Assembly (NCBI RefSeq): GCF_028768465.1 | Contig: NZ_CP118225.1 | Coordinates: 3,887,001-3,951,000, forward strand | DNA from: Rhodopirellula sp. P2 | GTDB taxonomy: Bacteria > Planctomycetota > Planctomycetia > Pirellulales > Pirellulaceae | Direction of reading: 5' to 3' | Length of the DNA: 64,000 nt | Shown: positions 18,583 to 25,983 of the stretch, one piece after another | Numbering within the stretch: the stretch's first letter is position 1 | Layout of the letters: each line of letters starts with the position of its first letter | Notes under the pieces: model-generated | What the model was told of the DNA's origin: nothing | Databases searched by the model: none | The model's input: the letters and a program-made list of their open reading frames with translations, nothing else | Made by a program: the position numbers and the translations under genes

Positions 18583-18708
18583 TAAGCAGGTACGCAGGTG
18601 TCATCGGGTATGTGAGCCGTTGGCGTTAGCCACGGTTTTCACCGCAACCGGGGCCAACGCCCAAACGGTTCACATGGTTGTGCCCGATCATTCCAGCCGA
18701 CCTGCTTA
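18583..18708. mobile_element. MITE-like element copy 1 (126 bp, TA-flanked)
   Basis: Starts TAAGCAGGT and ends ACCTGCTTA-type (here GACCTGCTTA), so it has terminal inverted repeats bounded by TA. The inner part is also an imperfect long hairpin. A copy with only a few mismatches lies in the opposite orientation at 60010-60136. It encodes nothing. Its last TTA (18706-18708) supplies the TAA stop of the sialidase-like gene. TA boundaries suggest mobilisation by an IS630/Tc1-mariner type transposase in trans (inference). Confidence 0.75.
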
Positions 18709-19848
18709 TTTGCCAGATGCGTCGCTGATCAACTGACGCAATTTCACCGAGTCCGTGACAGCTTTTCCTGCCGCGACATCTTCCTCGCGAAAACTTGCAA
18801 ACAGAATCTGCCGGTCTTTGGTGCGACTGTAGTCATAGGCGATGTGGATCACGCCGTTGGCGTCTTGTTGGCCATCGGGATAGGAGACACCGGCTCGTTC
18901 ATCAAGCATCAGGCCCCCCTTCCAAGTTTCGCCGTCATCGGTGGAAACGAAAGCCATCAGGTGCGAGCGACCGGTTCTCTTTTCGATGGGGCCGTGTTTG
19001 ACCAACAGGAGATTTCCTGAAGCGAGTCGTCGGATGAAAAAGCGTGCGCTGGGGTGAGCGATTTTTGATGGCGTTAGTTCAGGCCAAGTTTTCCCTCGGT
19101 CCGTGGAGACACTCTCGCCGATTCCGTATTTCGTGCGGGCAAGCAGCCAAATCGATTGGTCGTTCCGCTCCACGAACATGTGTTCATCGAAGGCGCGAGC
19201 ATCCTTGGGCACATTGCAGCCGCCGCGTCGCGACCAGGTTTTGCCTTGATCATCCGAGACAATCATGCGAGCACTGGCGTCGGTCTCGCGCCATGTCGAA
19301 GCCGGCAACGCCCATTCGTCCGTTGAGAGGACCAGCGGTTTGCACATCATGATTCCATCGGTGATCCGCTTGGGTTTGCCATGGACAGGTTGTTCCGCAT
19401 CGGGGTCTTCGATTTCCAGAAACCAAACTCCGGCGACGGTCCCCGCGTGACCCACGGCCTGTGCCCAGATCAGCCGCAACTTTCCGTCTGGTGCGATCCA
19501 CAGTTCTGGATCGTAGGTGCGGACCGGACCGTCCTCGTCCGGATCAACCACCAGCACTTCCTTCCATGTCTCTCCACCATCGCCGCTGGTGCTGAGAACG
19601 ACGTAGTTGTTCTCGTCTTCCTTGGGGGTTTTGCCGGCATACCAGGTTGCCCAGAGCCTGCCGCCGTTGGAAACCGCAAGGCTGGGGATTCCCGTGAATG
19701 CCCGGTTGGTCACCGCCTGCACGGTTTGGGGAAGACCGATGTATTGCGGCGGATTCAGAAACGGGGCGTCTTGTGCTGGAAGGATTCCAATCGCTGAAAG
19801 AGTGAAGCAGACCGCAAGGGGGATGGTTCGAATCATGAGGTGGGGCAT
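18706..19848 (-). CDS. Sialidase/BNR-repeat family exported protein
   Basis: 380 residues from ATG 19848 (a second ATG at 19836 gives MIRTIPLAVCFTLSAIGILP, an equally good signal peptide). At least four Asp-box-like repeats are visible: STSGDGGETWKEV, VSDDQGKTWSRRG, VSTDRGKTWPEL and VSTDDGETWKGG. They mark a six-bladed propeller of the exo-alpha-sialidase superfamily. Catalytic residues could not be assigned with certainty, so activity on sialic acid is not established; many planctomycete members have unknown substrates. The TAA stop is formed at the edge of the TA-flanked element; without the insertion the same position would read TAG. Confidence 0.8.
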   Translation of the reverse strand: MPHLMIRTIPLAVCFTLSAIGILPAQDAPFLNPPQYIGLPQTVQAVTNRAFTGIPSLAVSNGGRLWATWYAGKTPKEDENNYVVLSTSGDGGETWKEVLVVDPDEDGPVRTYDPELWIAPDGKLRLIWAQAVGHAGTVAGVWFLEIEDPDAEQPVHGKPKRITDGIMMCKPLVLSTDEWALPASTWRETDASARMIVSDDQGKTWSRRGGCNVPKDARAFDEHMFVERNDQSIWLLARTKYGIGESVSTDRGKTWPELTPSKIAHPSARFFIRRLASGNLLLVKHGPIEKRTGRSHLMAFVSTDDGETWKGGLMLDERAGVSYPDGQQDANGVIHIAYDYSRTKDRQILFASFREEDVAAGKAVTDSVKLRQLISDASGK

Positions 19849-20240
19849 TGGTGGGGAGGGATGTGTGGGGAGGGATGTCGCGTCAAAGTTTATCGTCTCG
19901 GCGTCCGGTTTGCTGTGTTTGACGAGGAGTTTTGGCGAGCTGAGTGAACGCCCTTGGAAGGTCATTGCACGGGAATGTGAGCCGGGGGATCGCGTGGGGA
20001 GGGGGCGGCAAACAACTGTCGTCGCTCCGCGACTTGGGGGCTTGTGTCGTTGGCGTATGACCTTGGGTTGAAAACCCAAGGCTTCCGGCTTCCGTCGCTC
20101 CGCGACTGGGGGTGTTCGGGGGATCCAATAACCGCGGAGCGGTGACAGTTGTCAGCCTCGGGGTTTCAACCCGAGGTTTGGTTTTCCTCGACAAGCCGCG
20201 GAGCGGCGACAGCTGGCGAACGATGTGATGGGGGATCGAT
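19849..20240. repeat. Spacer with clustered REP-like palindromes
   Basis: The element GTCGCTCCGCGACT occurs at about 20020 and 20094, and its reverse form (CCGCGGAGCGGTGAC / CCGCGGAGCGGCGAC) at about 20132 and 20196. Between the copies of each pair lie a perfect hairpin at 20061-20081 (CCTTGGGTT stem) and a similar one at 20156-20176. The arrangement is that of bacterial interspersed palindromic elements. No gene is seen. Confidence 0.6.
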
Positions 20241-20316
20241 TGAAAAAGTGAAGTTGTCAATTGAAAAATCTGGCGATTGAGGCGATGGCGGGGCACGAAC
20301 CGGAGAGCTTTCGGCC

Positions 20317-20376
20317 GCAATTTTCGCCCCGGATGGGGCCGGCTTGCTTAGCTCGGGGCGGAAGCCCCGAGACCGA
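20317..20376 (-). repeat. REP-like double hairpin, inverted copy
   Basis: CGCCCCGGATGGGGCCGG followed by GCTCGGGGCGGAAGCCCCGAG is the reverse of the module found at 33945-34060 and in every unit of the 364-bp array at 48291-49596. Both halves are strong stem-loops. Confidence 0.65.
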
Positions 20377-20450
20377 TCTGACGCGTCGGGTTTCCATATC
20401 GACGGCCTTGGAAGGCCATCGTACGGGTGGCTTTGCGTGTCGGGATTCCA

Positions 20451-20482
20451 TAAAAAAACACGGCGGCCAATGGCCGCCGTGT
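20451..20482 (-). terminator. Rho-independent terminator of the DoxX-oxidoreductase operon
   Basis: Bases 20458-20468 pair with 20472-20482 (11-bp GC-rich stem, 3-base loop), followed on the minus strand by seven T. It sits 27 bases after the stop of the oxidoreductase gene and is a textbook intrinsic terminator. Confidence 0.88.
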
Positions 20483-20509
20483 CGTTCGTCAGTTGGGAAG
20501 TCCTGGGGG

Positions 20510-22351
20510 CTATGCCACAGGTTTCTTCATGAACTCGGTTTCCGCAGCGATGTCGCTGTCGTCGGGGGTCGCGTCGTTGTCGATGTCGAACCACTCTTCC
20601 TTGAACTGCAGGTAACCGCTTTCACCCTTGGCTGAACGCTTCAGAGCGACGTTGGTTCCTAGAGCGATGACGGCGTCGCCCATTGCGACTTCCGGGTAGC
20701 AGCGAGGTTTGTTCTCGCCGTCTGGGTTGCGGATGCAATAGGCCCAGTGCTCAATCTCTTCGCGGTACCCACGGCTGACTGGGCCGGACGAAGCGGCTTG
20801 GGCCACCGGTGCAGCGTAGTCGCCGCTGGCCGATGTATCCAAGGCGAACCCGGCATCCTTCTTGACGACGCCCGCTTTGCTGCTGGTGTCGCTGTTGCGG
20901 TACAGGTAAACGTCCGTTTCCTTGTCCAGGATCAACGTTCCCTTGGTGCCCATGACGACTTCGCCCCAGCCGCCAAAACCATTGCCATTGATCGATGAGT
21001 AGGTCACAACGACCTTCTTGTTCGGATCGGTTTCATAGCCGGCGACAGGTCCGTTTCCGGGGCTGTCAGGGTTGGGGTAGCGTTCGACACGGTCGTAATA
21101 ACCGACATCGAAGGTGCTGCTGTACTCTGGCCCAGGGAACTCGAACATGCAGTAGACGTGGTCGCCGACTTCACGATCCAGCGGCATGATGTGGCGTCCG
21201 CCAACTGCGTGGACGCTCAGTGGGTGGACCTTCTTTTTGTCATCACGCAGCGAGCTGAGGAAGATGCTGACAGCGTCCAGTTGGTGGCTTCCGAGCTCCG
21301 CCATCAGGCCAGCACCGGTGCGATTGAACAAACGCCAGCGGTGAAGTTCTTCCATCGCACTGAAGGTTTTGTCGCCGGCTGAGAAGCTTTCGTAGCCGAA
21401 TTCCGAGGGGTCGACGTTCTTGTCAGCGTCCCAAGCGGTCCACTGTTCAATTTCCATTTGCAGACGAATCATTTCGTCTGGGTCAGAGGTTTCCGACAAC
21501 TTTTTCTTGCGATATTCGATGTCCTTCGCAATCTTGTCGAAGTTCTTGCCGTTGACCATCTCGCCGCCGGGAATTGGCATCGACCAGCTGTCAGCACCGG
21601 GCACGTTGCTGCGGTGCCACTGGGCACGGATGTGGTGCAGTTGTCCGAGCAAGCCCCAGCGGATCAGGTTGATCGCGTCTTGGTACTTCACGTTGTAGTG
21701 ACGTTGGTGACCGGTCGCCAAGTGCAGCGGGTTGCCGTTCTTGTCTTCCATGCTGCCAGCCATTCGCGACATGACCTTGCACTGAGCCACATTGTGGGCC
21801 ATCAGTTTTTCGGTCAGCACGTGCAGGCCACGTTCCATCGCTTGGGCGGCGACGGGAGCGTGCAGCCAAAGCGGCAAGGCGATGATCACGGCTTCGATGT
21901 CGGGATCGTCCAAGCAGGCCATGATGCCGCCGTTGGAGCCGTCGTAAACCTTGACGTTCTTGCGAGCTTCCGCTTCGTCTTTGTATCCAGCAACGCTGAT
22001 CAAGCCCGGGCGGCGTTTCAGAGCCGACGGGGAAGACCAGTCACCGTGGAAAGCACGGAATTGGCTGAATGGACGAATGTCGCAGATTGCTTTGACGTCC
22101 ACGTACTCGGGGTTGCAACCTCCGATCAGGACGTTGCCTTCGTCACCGGTTCCGATGACCGCGACGCGGACCGGGTCGGTGACTTTGCCGTAGCCGAAGT
22201 AAGCGGCCCCGAGGCCAGCGCCACTGACGGCACCCGCGGCGACGATGCCACGCAGGAAGTCACGACGATTGACGTCGTAGTAACTGCCGACGGCGGAATA
22301 GTAATTGTGTGAGCCGACTTCTTTTTGATCGGCGTTGAGCTTGTCTACCAT
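20510..22351 (-). CDS. Gfo/Idh/MocA-family oxidoreductase, Tat-exported
   Basis: 613 residues. A twin-arginine signal (NRRDFLRGIVAAGAVSGAG, Arg29-Arg30) indicates folded export. The NAD(P)-binding Rossmann fold begins RVAVIGTGDEGNVLIGG (about 62-78), and EKLMAHNVAQCKVM is the usual EKP-like catalytic-lysine region with EKL in place of EKP. The substrate is not known; secreted members of this family in Planctomycetes are numerous, and some act on sugars. Long insertions (about 250-330) exceed the usual 340-400 residues. It ends in a strong terminator. The DoxX protein is encoded 16 bp upstream, so both are co-transcribed. Confidence 0.85.
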   Translation of the reverse strand: MVDKLNADQKEVGSHNYYSAVGSYYDVNRRDFLRGIVAAGAVSGAGLGAAYFGYGKVTDPVRVAVIGTGDEGNVLIGGCNPEYVDVKAICDIRPFSQFRAFHGDWSSPSALKRRPGLISVAGYKDEAEARKNVKVYDGSNGGIMACLDDPDIEAVIIALPLWLHAPVAAQAMERGLHVLTEKLMAHNVAQCKVMSRMAGSMEDKNGNPLHLATGHQRHYNVKYQDAINLIRWGLLGQLHHIRAQWHRSNVPGADSWSMPIPGGEMVNGKNFDKIAKDIEYRKKKLSETSDPDEMIRLQMEIEQWTAWDADKNVDPSEFGYESFSAGDKTFSAMEELHRWRLFNRTGAGLMAELGSHQLDAVSIFLSSLRDDKKKVHPLSVHAVGGRHIMPLDREVGDHVYCMFEFPGPEYSSTFDVGYYDRVERYPNPDSPGNGPVAGYETDPNKKVVVTYSSINGNGFGGWGEVVMGTKGTLILDKETDVYLYRNSDTSSKAGVVKKDAGFALDTSASGDYAAPVAQAASSGPVSRGYREEIEHWAYCIRNPDGENKPRCYPEVAMGDAVIALGTNVALKRSAKGESGYLQFKEEWFDIDNDATPDDSDIAAETEFMKKPVA

Positions 22352-22367
22352 TTGCTAAGACTCCCGG

Positions 22368-23318
22368 TCACGCAGTTGCGGCGTCGTCGCCGTTGAATTT
22401 TCGAATAATGAGATGCAGAAAGAAATCGAGGCCGGCGAAACGGCCAGCGCCGGTGGCGGCGAGAACCAAACAGGCCAGGCCTTCAATCAGCTGATAATTG
22501 CTCGACCCTGGCCCGGTCACGGGTGGATACTGGCTTAGAAAAACTGAACCGAGAAAACACGCGGCGGCTAACGCGGCCACGGGTGTGAACAACCCGAGCA
22601 ACAGACACCAACCAACGATCATGTCAAAGTACGGCACCATTGTGTCGATCACACTGGTGTCCATCATTTGCAGGCGTGGGCGCGTCAGTTTGTACGCACT
22701 GTGGGTGAGCAGTTGTTCCGGTGAGGCGACCTTGTTTTGTGCTAATTCGTAGTTTTCCCAGATCGCATCGATCTGATCGAAGACCGGGGCGATCTTCTGG
22801 GACAACTCTTTTCGAACGCTCTCGCGTTGCCCGCTCAGTGAGCTGACCCCCGATGCGACCGAGTCCCCGTCGAGTTCCGCGACTCGGTCCAACCCCAGTT
22901 GAAACTCCTGGACCTCATTGGCGTTGAGCTGCAGCACGATTTCGTACTGATCGACGGCCTTGATGTAGTTGTTCTGAGCCGCGGCAGCCTGCTTTTCATC
23001 GAACCCGTAGTGGCCCGAGATTTGATCGCGGTAGTAGGCCCAGTTGACTTTGGTTTGATCGACGTCCAGTCGCATGGTGCCGTCGTAGTCCCACACCATT
23101 TGGCGAAAATGACCAGCAAAGGGTCCGCGAGCGTTTGCGAAAAATGGCTTTGCGGACCAGTTTCCAGCTTGATACTTGTCGACACCTTCAGTGATGAAGT
23201 GCCAGCCGATGGTGAGACGAAGGAGGGTCAGCATGACCACCGCGATCGTTCCGAGCAGCCGGGGTGAGATTCCCCATCCGACAGCCAAACGCAAAGGGGA
23301 AAGCAAATACTTGGCCAC
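22368..23318 (-). CDS. DoxX-like membrane protein
   Basis: 316 residues from GTG 23318. The N-terminal helix TIAVVMLTLLRLTIGWHFITEGVDKY and C-terminal helices (MIVGWCLLLGLFTPVAALAAACFLG, then NYQLIEGLACLVLAATGAGRFAGLDFFL) are typical of DoxX/SURF4-like proteins. A periplasmic insert of about 150 residues (60-205), partly coiled coil, is longer than in ordinary DoxX. The family is tied to quinone- or thiol-linked redox processes. Pairing with the exported oxidoreductase 16 bp downstream suggests that the two work together, perhaps in passing electrons (inference). Confidence 0.8.
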   Translation of the reverse strand: MAKYLLSPLRLAVGWGISPRLLGTIAVVMLTLLRLTIGWHFITEGVDKYQAGNWSAKPFFANARGPFAGHFRQMVWDYDGTMRLDVDQTKVNWAYYRDQISGHYGFDEKQAAAAQNNYIKAVDQYEIVLQLNANEVQEFQLGLDRVAELDGDSVASGVSSLSGQRESVRKELSQKIAPVFDQIDAIWENYELAQNKVASPEQLLTHSAYKLTRPRLQMMDTSVIDTMVPYFDMIVGWCLLLGLFTPVAALAAACFLGSVFLSQYPPVTGPGSSNYQLIEGLACLVLAATGAGRFAGLDFFLHLIIRKFNGDDAATA

Positions 23319-23691
23319 CGAGAATGGGCTCCGTCAAAGGCAGGGAGAATGAAGGCACCAGGTCGACAACGTGGCCACCAAACGCATGCCATCTCCGGCA
23401 CATTCGAGGCTCGTTCAATTCACACCAGGAAACCTCCAGTGAAGAGGGAACGCTCATTATGGCAGCCGAATGGCCGTTCGCCAACCGATGTGTGTTCAGA
23501 AACAACTGAATCCTGCGGTTCATCGAAGCCCATTTCTCTGATGGACCGGATTGTGGGGGTCGACAAAGTCGTCTGGATCAGAAAACCTTTGGCAACGCTG
23601 GTTGCTGGGCCACCGCCAACCGAGTCGTCCGCCGGCGGTCTTGTCCGATTGCCCCCCACACTGTTCAGATTTCTCCTCAGGAACAACGCCC

Positions 23692-24120
23692 GTGTCCATT
23701 CGAATCATGCGCCGCTTCACATTTTGTGCCGGGCACCGATTGGTGGGGCACGAGGGGAAATGTCAGAGTTTGCACGGTCACAACTACGTGCTGGAAGTCT
23801 ACGTGACCGGCAAAAAGCAGGATGCGGTGGGCCGGATCCTCGATTTCAAGCAACTGAAGGCTCGCTGCAAGGATTGGATCGACGAAAACTGGGACCACAC
23901 ATTCGTGTTGTGGAAAAACGACCAGAACGGGTTGGACGCGATCCGCAGTTCGCAGCCGCACCGAATTTACGAGCTGGACAGCAACCCCACGGCCGAAAAC
24001 ATGGCCAAGCACTTCCTGGAACAAGTCTGTCCCAAAATCCTGGGTGACTCCGGTGCGACCGCGTACAAGGTCCGCCTTTGGGAGAGCGAAGAAACCTACG
24101 CCGAAGCAGAGTTGGACTGA
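23692..24120 (+). CDS. queD: 6-carboxy-5,6,7,8-tetrahydropterin synthase (QueD family)
   Basis: 142 residues from GTG 23692, preceded by AGGA; ATG 23707 is the alternative start. Zinc ligands are His15, His28 and His30 (AGHRLVGHEGKCQSLHGHNY) and the catalytic Cys is Cys24. ENWDHTFVLW and NPTAENMAKHFLEQV carry the other conserved residues. The enzyme acts on dihydroneopterin triphosphate in queuosine/7-deazaguanine synthesis. Related 6-pyruvoyl-tetrahydropterin synthases are similar, but the CxxxHGHNY form fits QueD. No other queuosine gene lies nearby. The 3' end overlaps the convergent rdgB by 25 bp. Confidence 0.87.
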   Translation: MSIRIMRRFTFCAGHRLVGHEGKCQSLHGHNYVLEVYVTGKKQDAVGRILDFKQLKARCKDWIDENWDHTFVLWKNDQNGLDAIRSSQPHRIYELDSNPTAENMAKHFLEQVCPKILGDSGATAYKVRLWESEETYAEAELD

Positions 24121-24713
24121 ACCAGTCGCAGCAGCTTGGGAATGAAAACCCGCAGGGCTCGCGAGCGATGGCTGAGAGCCCGCTTCACGGTCAGGTTCAA
24201 TTCCCCGAACGTTCTGTGGTACTCCGGGATTACAAACAATGGGTCGTAGCCAAATCCCGCGCCACCACTGCGCTGCGTCGCGATTCGGCCGCGACAGATG
24301 CCGGACTCGGCCAAGCGAACATTGCCTCCGGGATCGGACAGGCACAAGTGGCAGTTGAACTGAGCCCCGCGGCGATCCAGCGGCACCTCGGCCAGTTCAC
24401 GCAGTAACTTTTCGTTGTTGGCTTCATCGTCGCCGTGGGTTCCGGCGTAGCGAGCGGAGTGCACGCCCGGTTCACCCTTCAGTGCATCGACCGTCAACCC
24501 GCTGTCTTCGGCCAGCACCCATCGTCCCAGGTGCTTGGCTTGCTCGGTCGCTTTTTTGGCAGCGTTCTGTGAAAACGTGTCGCCGTCTTCCACCACCTCG
24601 ATCGCGTTGTCGATTTCCGACAGTGCGGTCAGGGCGATGGTTTCTTCTGGCAGCATCATCCGAAGCTCAATGAGCTTCTTCGCGTTGCCTGTTCCAAGGA
24701 CGAGATCAAACAT
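24096..24713 (-). CDS. rdgB: Non-canonical purine NTP pyrophosphatase (RdgB/HAM1)
   Basis: 205 residues, the usual family length. The start LVLGTGNAKKLIELRMML is the substrate-binding SxNxxK region (here GTGNAKK), followed by GDTFSQNAAKKATEQAK, WVLAEDSGLTVDAL, PGVHSARYAG and GFGYDPLFVIPEYHRTFGEL, all ITPase signatures. It removes dITP, XTP and similar bases from the nucleotide pool. The gene is 5 bp downstream of the 24719-25909 gene and overlaps queD tail to tail. Confidence 0.93.
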   Translation of the reverse strand: MFDLVLGTGNAKKLIELRMMLPEETIALTALSEIDNAIEVVEDGDTFSQNAAKKATEQAKHLGRWVLAEDSGLTVDALKGEPGVHSARYAGTHGDDEANNEKLLRELAEVPLDRRGAQFNCHLCLSDPGGNVRLAESGICRGRIATQRSGGAGFGYDPLFVIPEYHRTFGELNLTVKRALSHRSRALRVFIPKLLRLVQSNSASA

Positions 24714-24718
24714 TGGGC

Positions 24719-25909
24719 TCAGCGTCCAACCGCAGCGCTGTAGAAGCTGCGTTTGCTGGCTTTGGGAACCGCAATCGGGGTTGGCTGGACATCAAAGGGG
24801 ATGTTTTCAATGTGCTTCGCGGCGAGCCCGTCGCTGGTTTTGTTTTTGACCTGATTGGCGATGTTGGGATCGACATTGAAGGCACGGTAGGTGGACATGA
24901 GCGCTTTGATTTCGGGAGCGTATTCAAAGCCGCCGTTTGGCAATTCATGGCCCAGCGTATCGAAGCTGCCAATTGTCACAATCGAACGCGTTCGGTCGTG
25001 GTACTGATAGGCCTCTTGCCCCTCGTTTCGCAGTGCAATCACCATTTTGTTGGCGTCCATCGCCATCCGGTCCAAGCGGTTGATGTTGGGCAGGAAGTTC
25101 TTCTCCTTCTTGCCGTCGACAATTGTTTTGAAGCCTTCGAAGGTGCGAACCACGACCGTGAATTTCCCGTCGCACTCAAGCAAGCTGAATTGCTTGTCTT
25201 CGTTCAATTTGCGGACGAAGGAATCCACTTCAGGCGAGTGCGAAAAGTCGTCGGGGAGCAACGGGTTGCGAGTCAGGAAAGCGCTTCCCATCTCGCCGCG
25301 ATTTTTGTCGCCGCTTCGGTTCACAAATTGCCGGTGCAAGGCTTTGACCGCCGTGACGGGGTTGCGAAAGTCCGTTTCTGCAGCCATCTCTTTTTCGTCA
25401 CCGAAAACGGGAAGTTTGGCGGACTTGATGCGTTTCAGATCATCGACGATTTGCGGGTGTTCCGCGTGGTCGTATTCGCCCACCAGAACCGCGTGTGCAT
25501 CGTACTGAATGCTGTTGGCGTAACGCATTCGACGTTGGTGAGGACGAGTCGAACCACCGGCAACTTGGATGCTGGAGGTTGGCGTTTCCACTTCGCCGGA
25601 GAAGTCAAACTTTTCTTCGTAGACATAAGATGGCAAGTTCAATTCCTGCCGGATTTCCAATGCCAAACGCTCGGCGCGTTCTTTCGAACCAGCACCGACA
25701 AAGGTGTGCGCCAAAATCAACCAAGGACCGTCTTCTTCCGACAGTTCATAGGTCTTGTTGGTGTCGACTTCGACTTTGGTCCCGCGTTTGAACATCCGCA
25801 AAAACGGAGAGGTTTGAGCGGCGGCGGGTGTCGGCGACACGAAGCCGGAGGCGACGACGGCGAGGATTGCGATCAATCCGAGGCGAAGCGAACTGTTCAT
25901 CGGAACCAA
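24719..25909 (-). CDS. Exported conserved protein of unknown function
   Basis: 396 residues with a signal peptide (RLGLIAILAVVASGFVSPTPAAAQ). No family is recognised. The sequence reads as two alpha/beta parts: DGPWLILAHTFVGAGSKERAERLALEIRQEL resembles SPOR-type domains that measure amino-acid gain by pairing, and FSLLECDGKFTVVVRTFEGF in the second half looks like a repeat of the same theme. The C-terminal 100 residues are basic and extended. It is 5 bp upstream of rdgB and 74 bp downstream of the cytochrome gene on the same strand. A link to the cell envelope is inferred from the signal peptide only. Confidence 0.6.
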   Translation of the reverse strand: MVPMNSSLRLGLIAILAVVASGFVSPTPAAAQTSPFLRMFKRGTKVEVDTNKTYELSEEDGPWLILAHTFVGAGSKERAERLALEIRQELNLPSYVYEEKFDFSGEVETPTSSIQVAGGSTRPHQRRMRYANSIQYDAHAVLVGEYDHAEHPQIVDDLKRIKSAKLPVFGDEKEMAAETDFRNPVTAVKALHRQFVNRSGDKNRGEMGSAFLTRNPLLPDDFSHSPEVDSFVRKLNEDKQFSLLECDGKFTVVVRTFEGFKTIVDGKKEKNFLPNINRLDRMAMDANKMVIALRNEGQEAYQYHDRTRSIVTIGSFDTLGHELPNGGFEYAPEIKALMSTYRAFNVDPNIANQVKNKTSDGLAAKHIENIPFDVQPTPIAVPKASKRSFYSAAVGR

Positions 25910-25983
25910 ATCCTGAATCGAAACGATACGAGCGAGTTGTGTGACTCGTCATTAGCAGATTCCATGGATTCGCAGCAAGAGAA

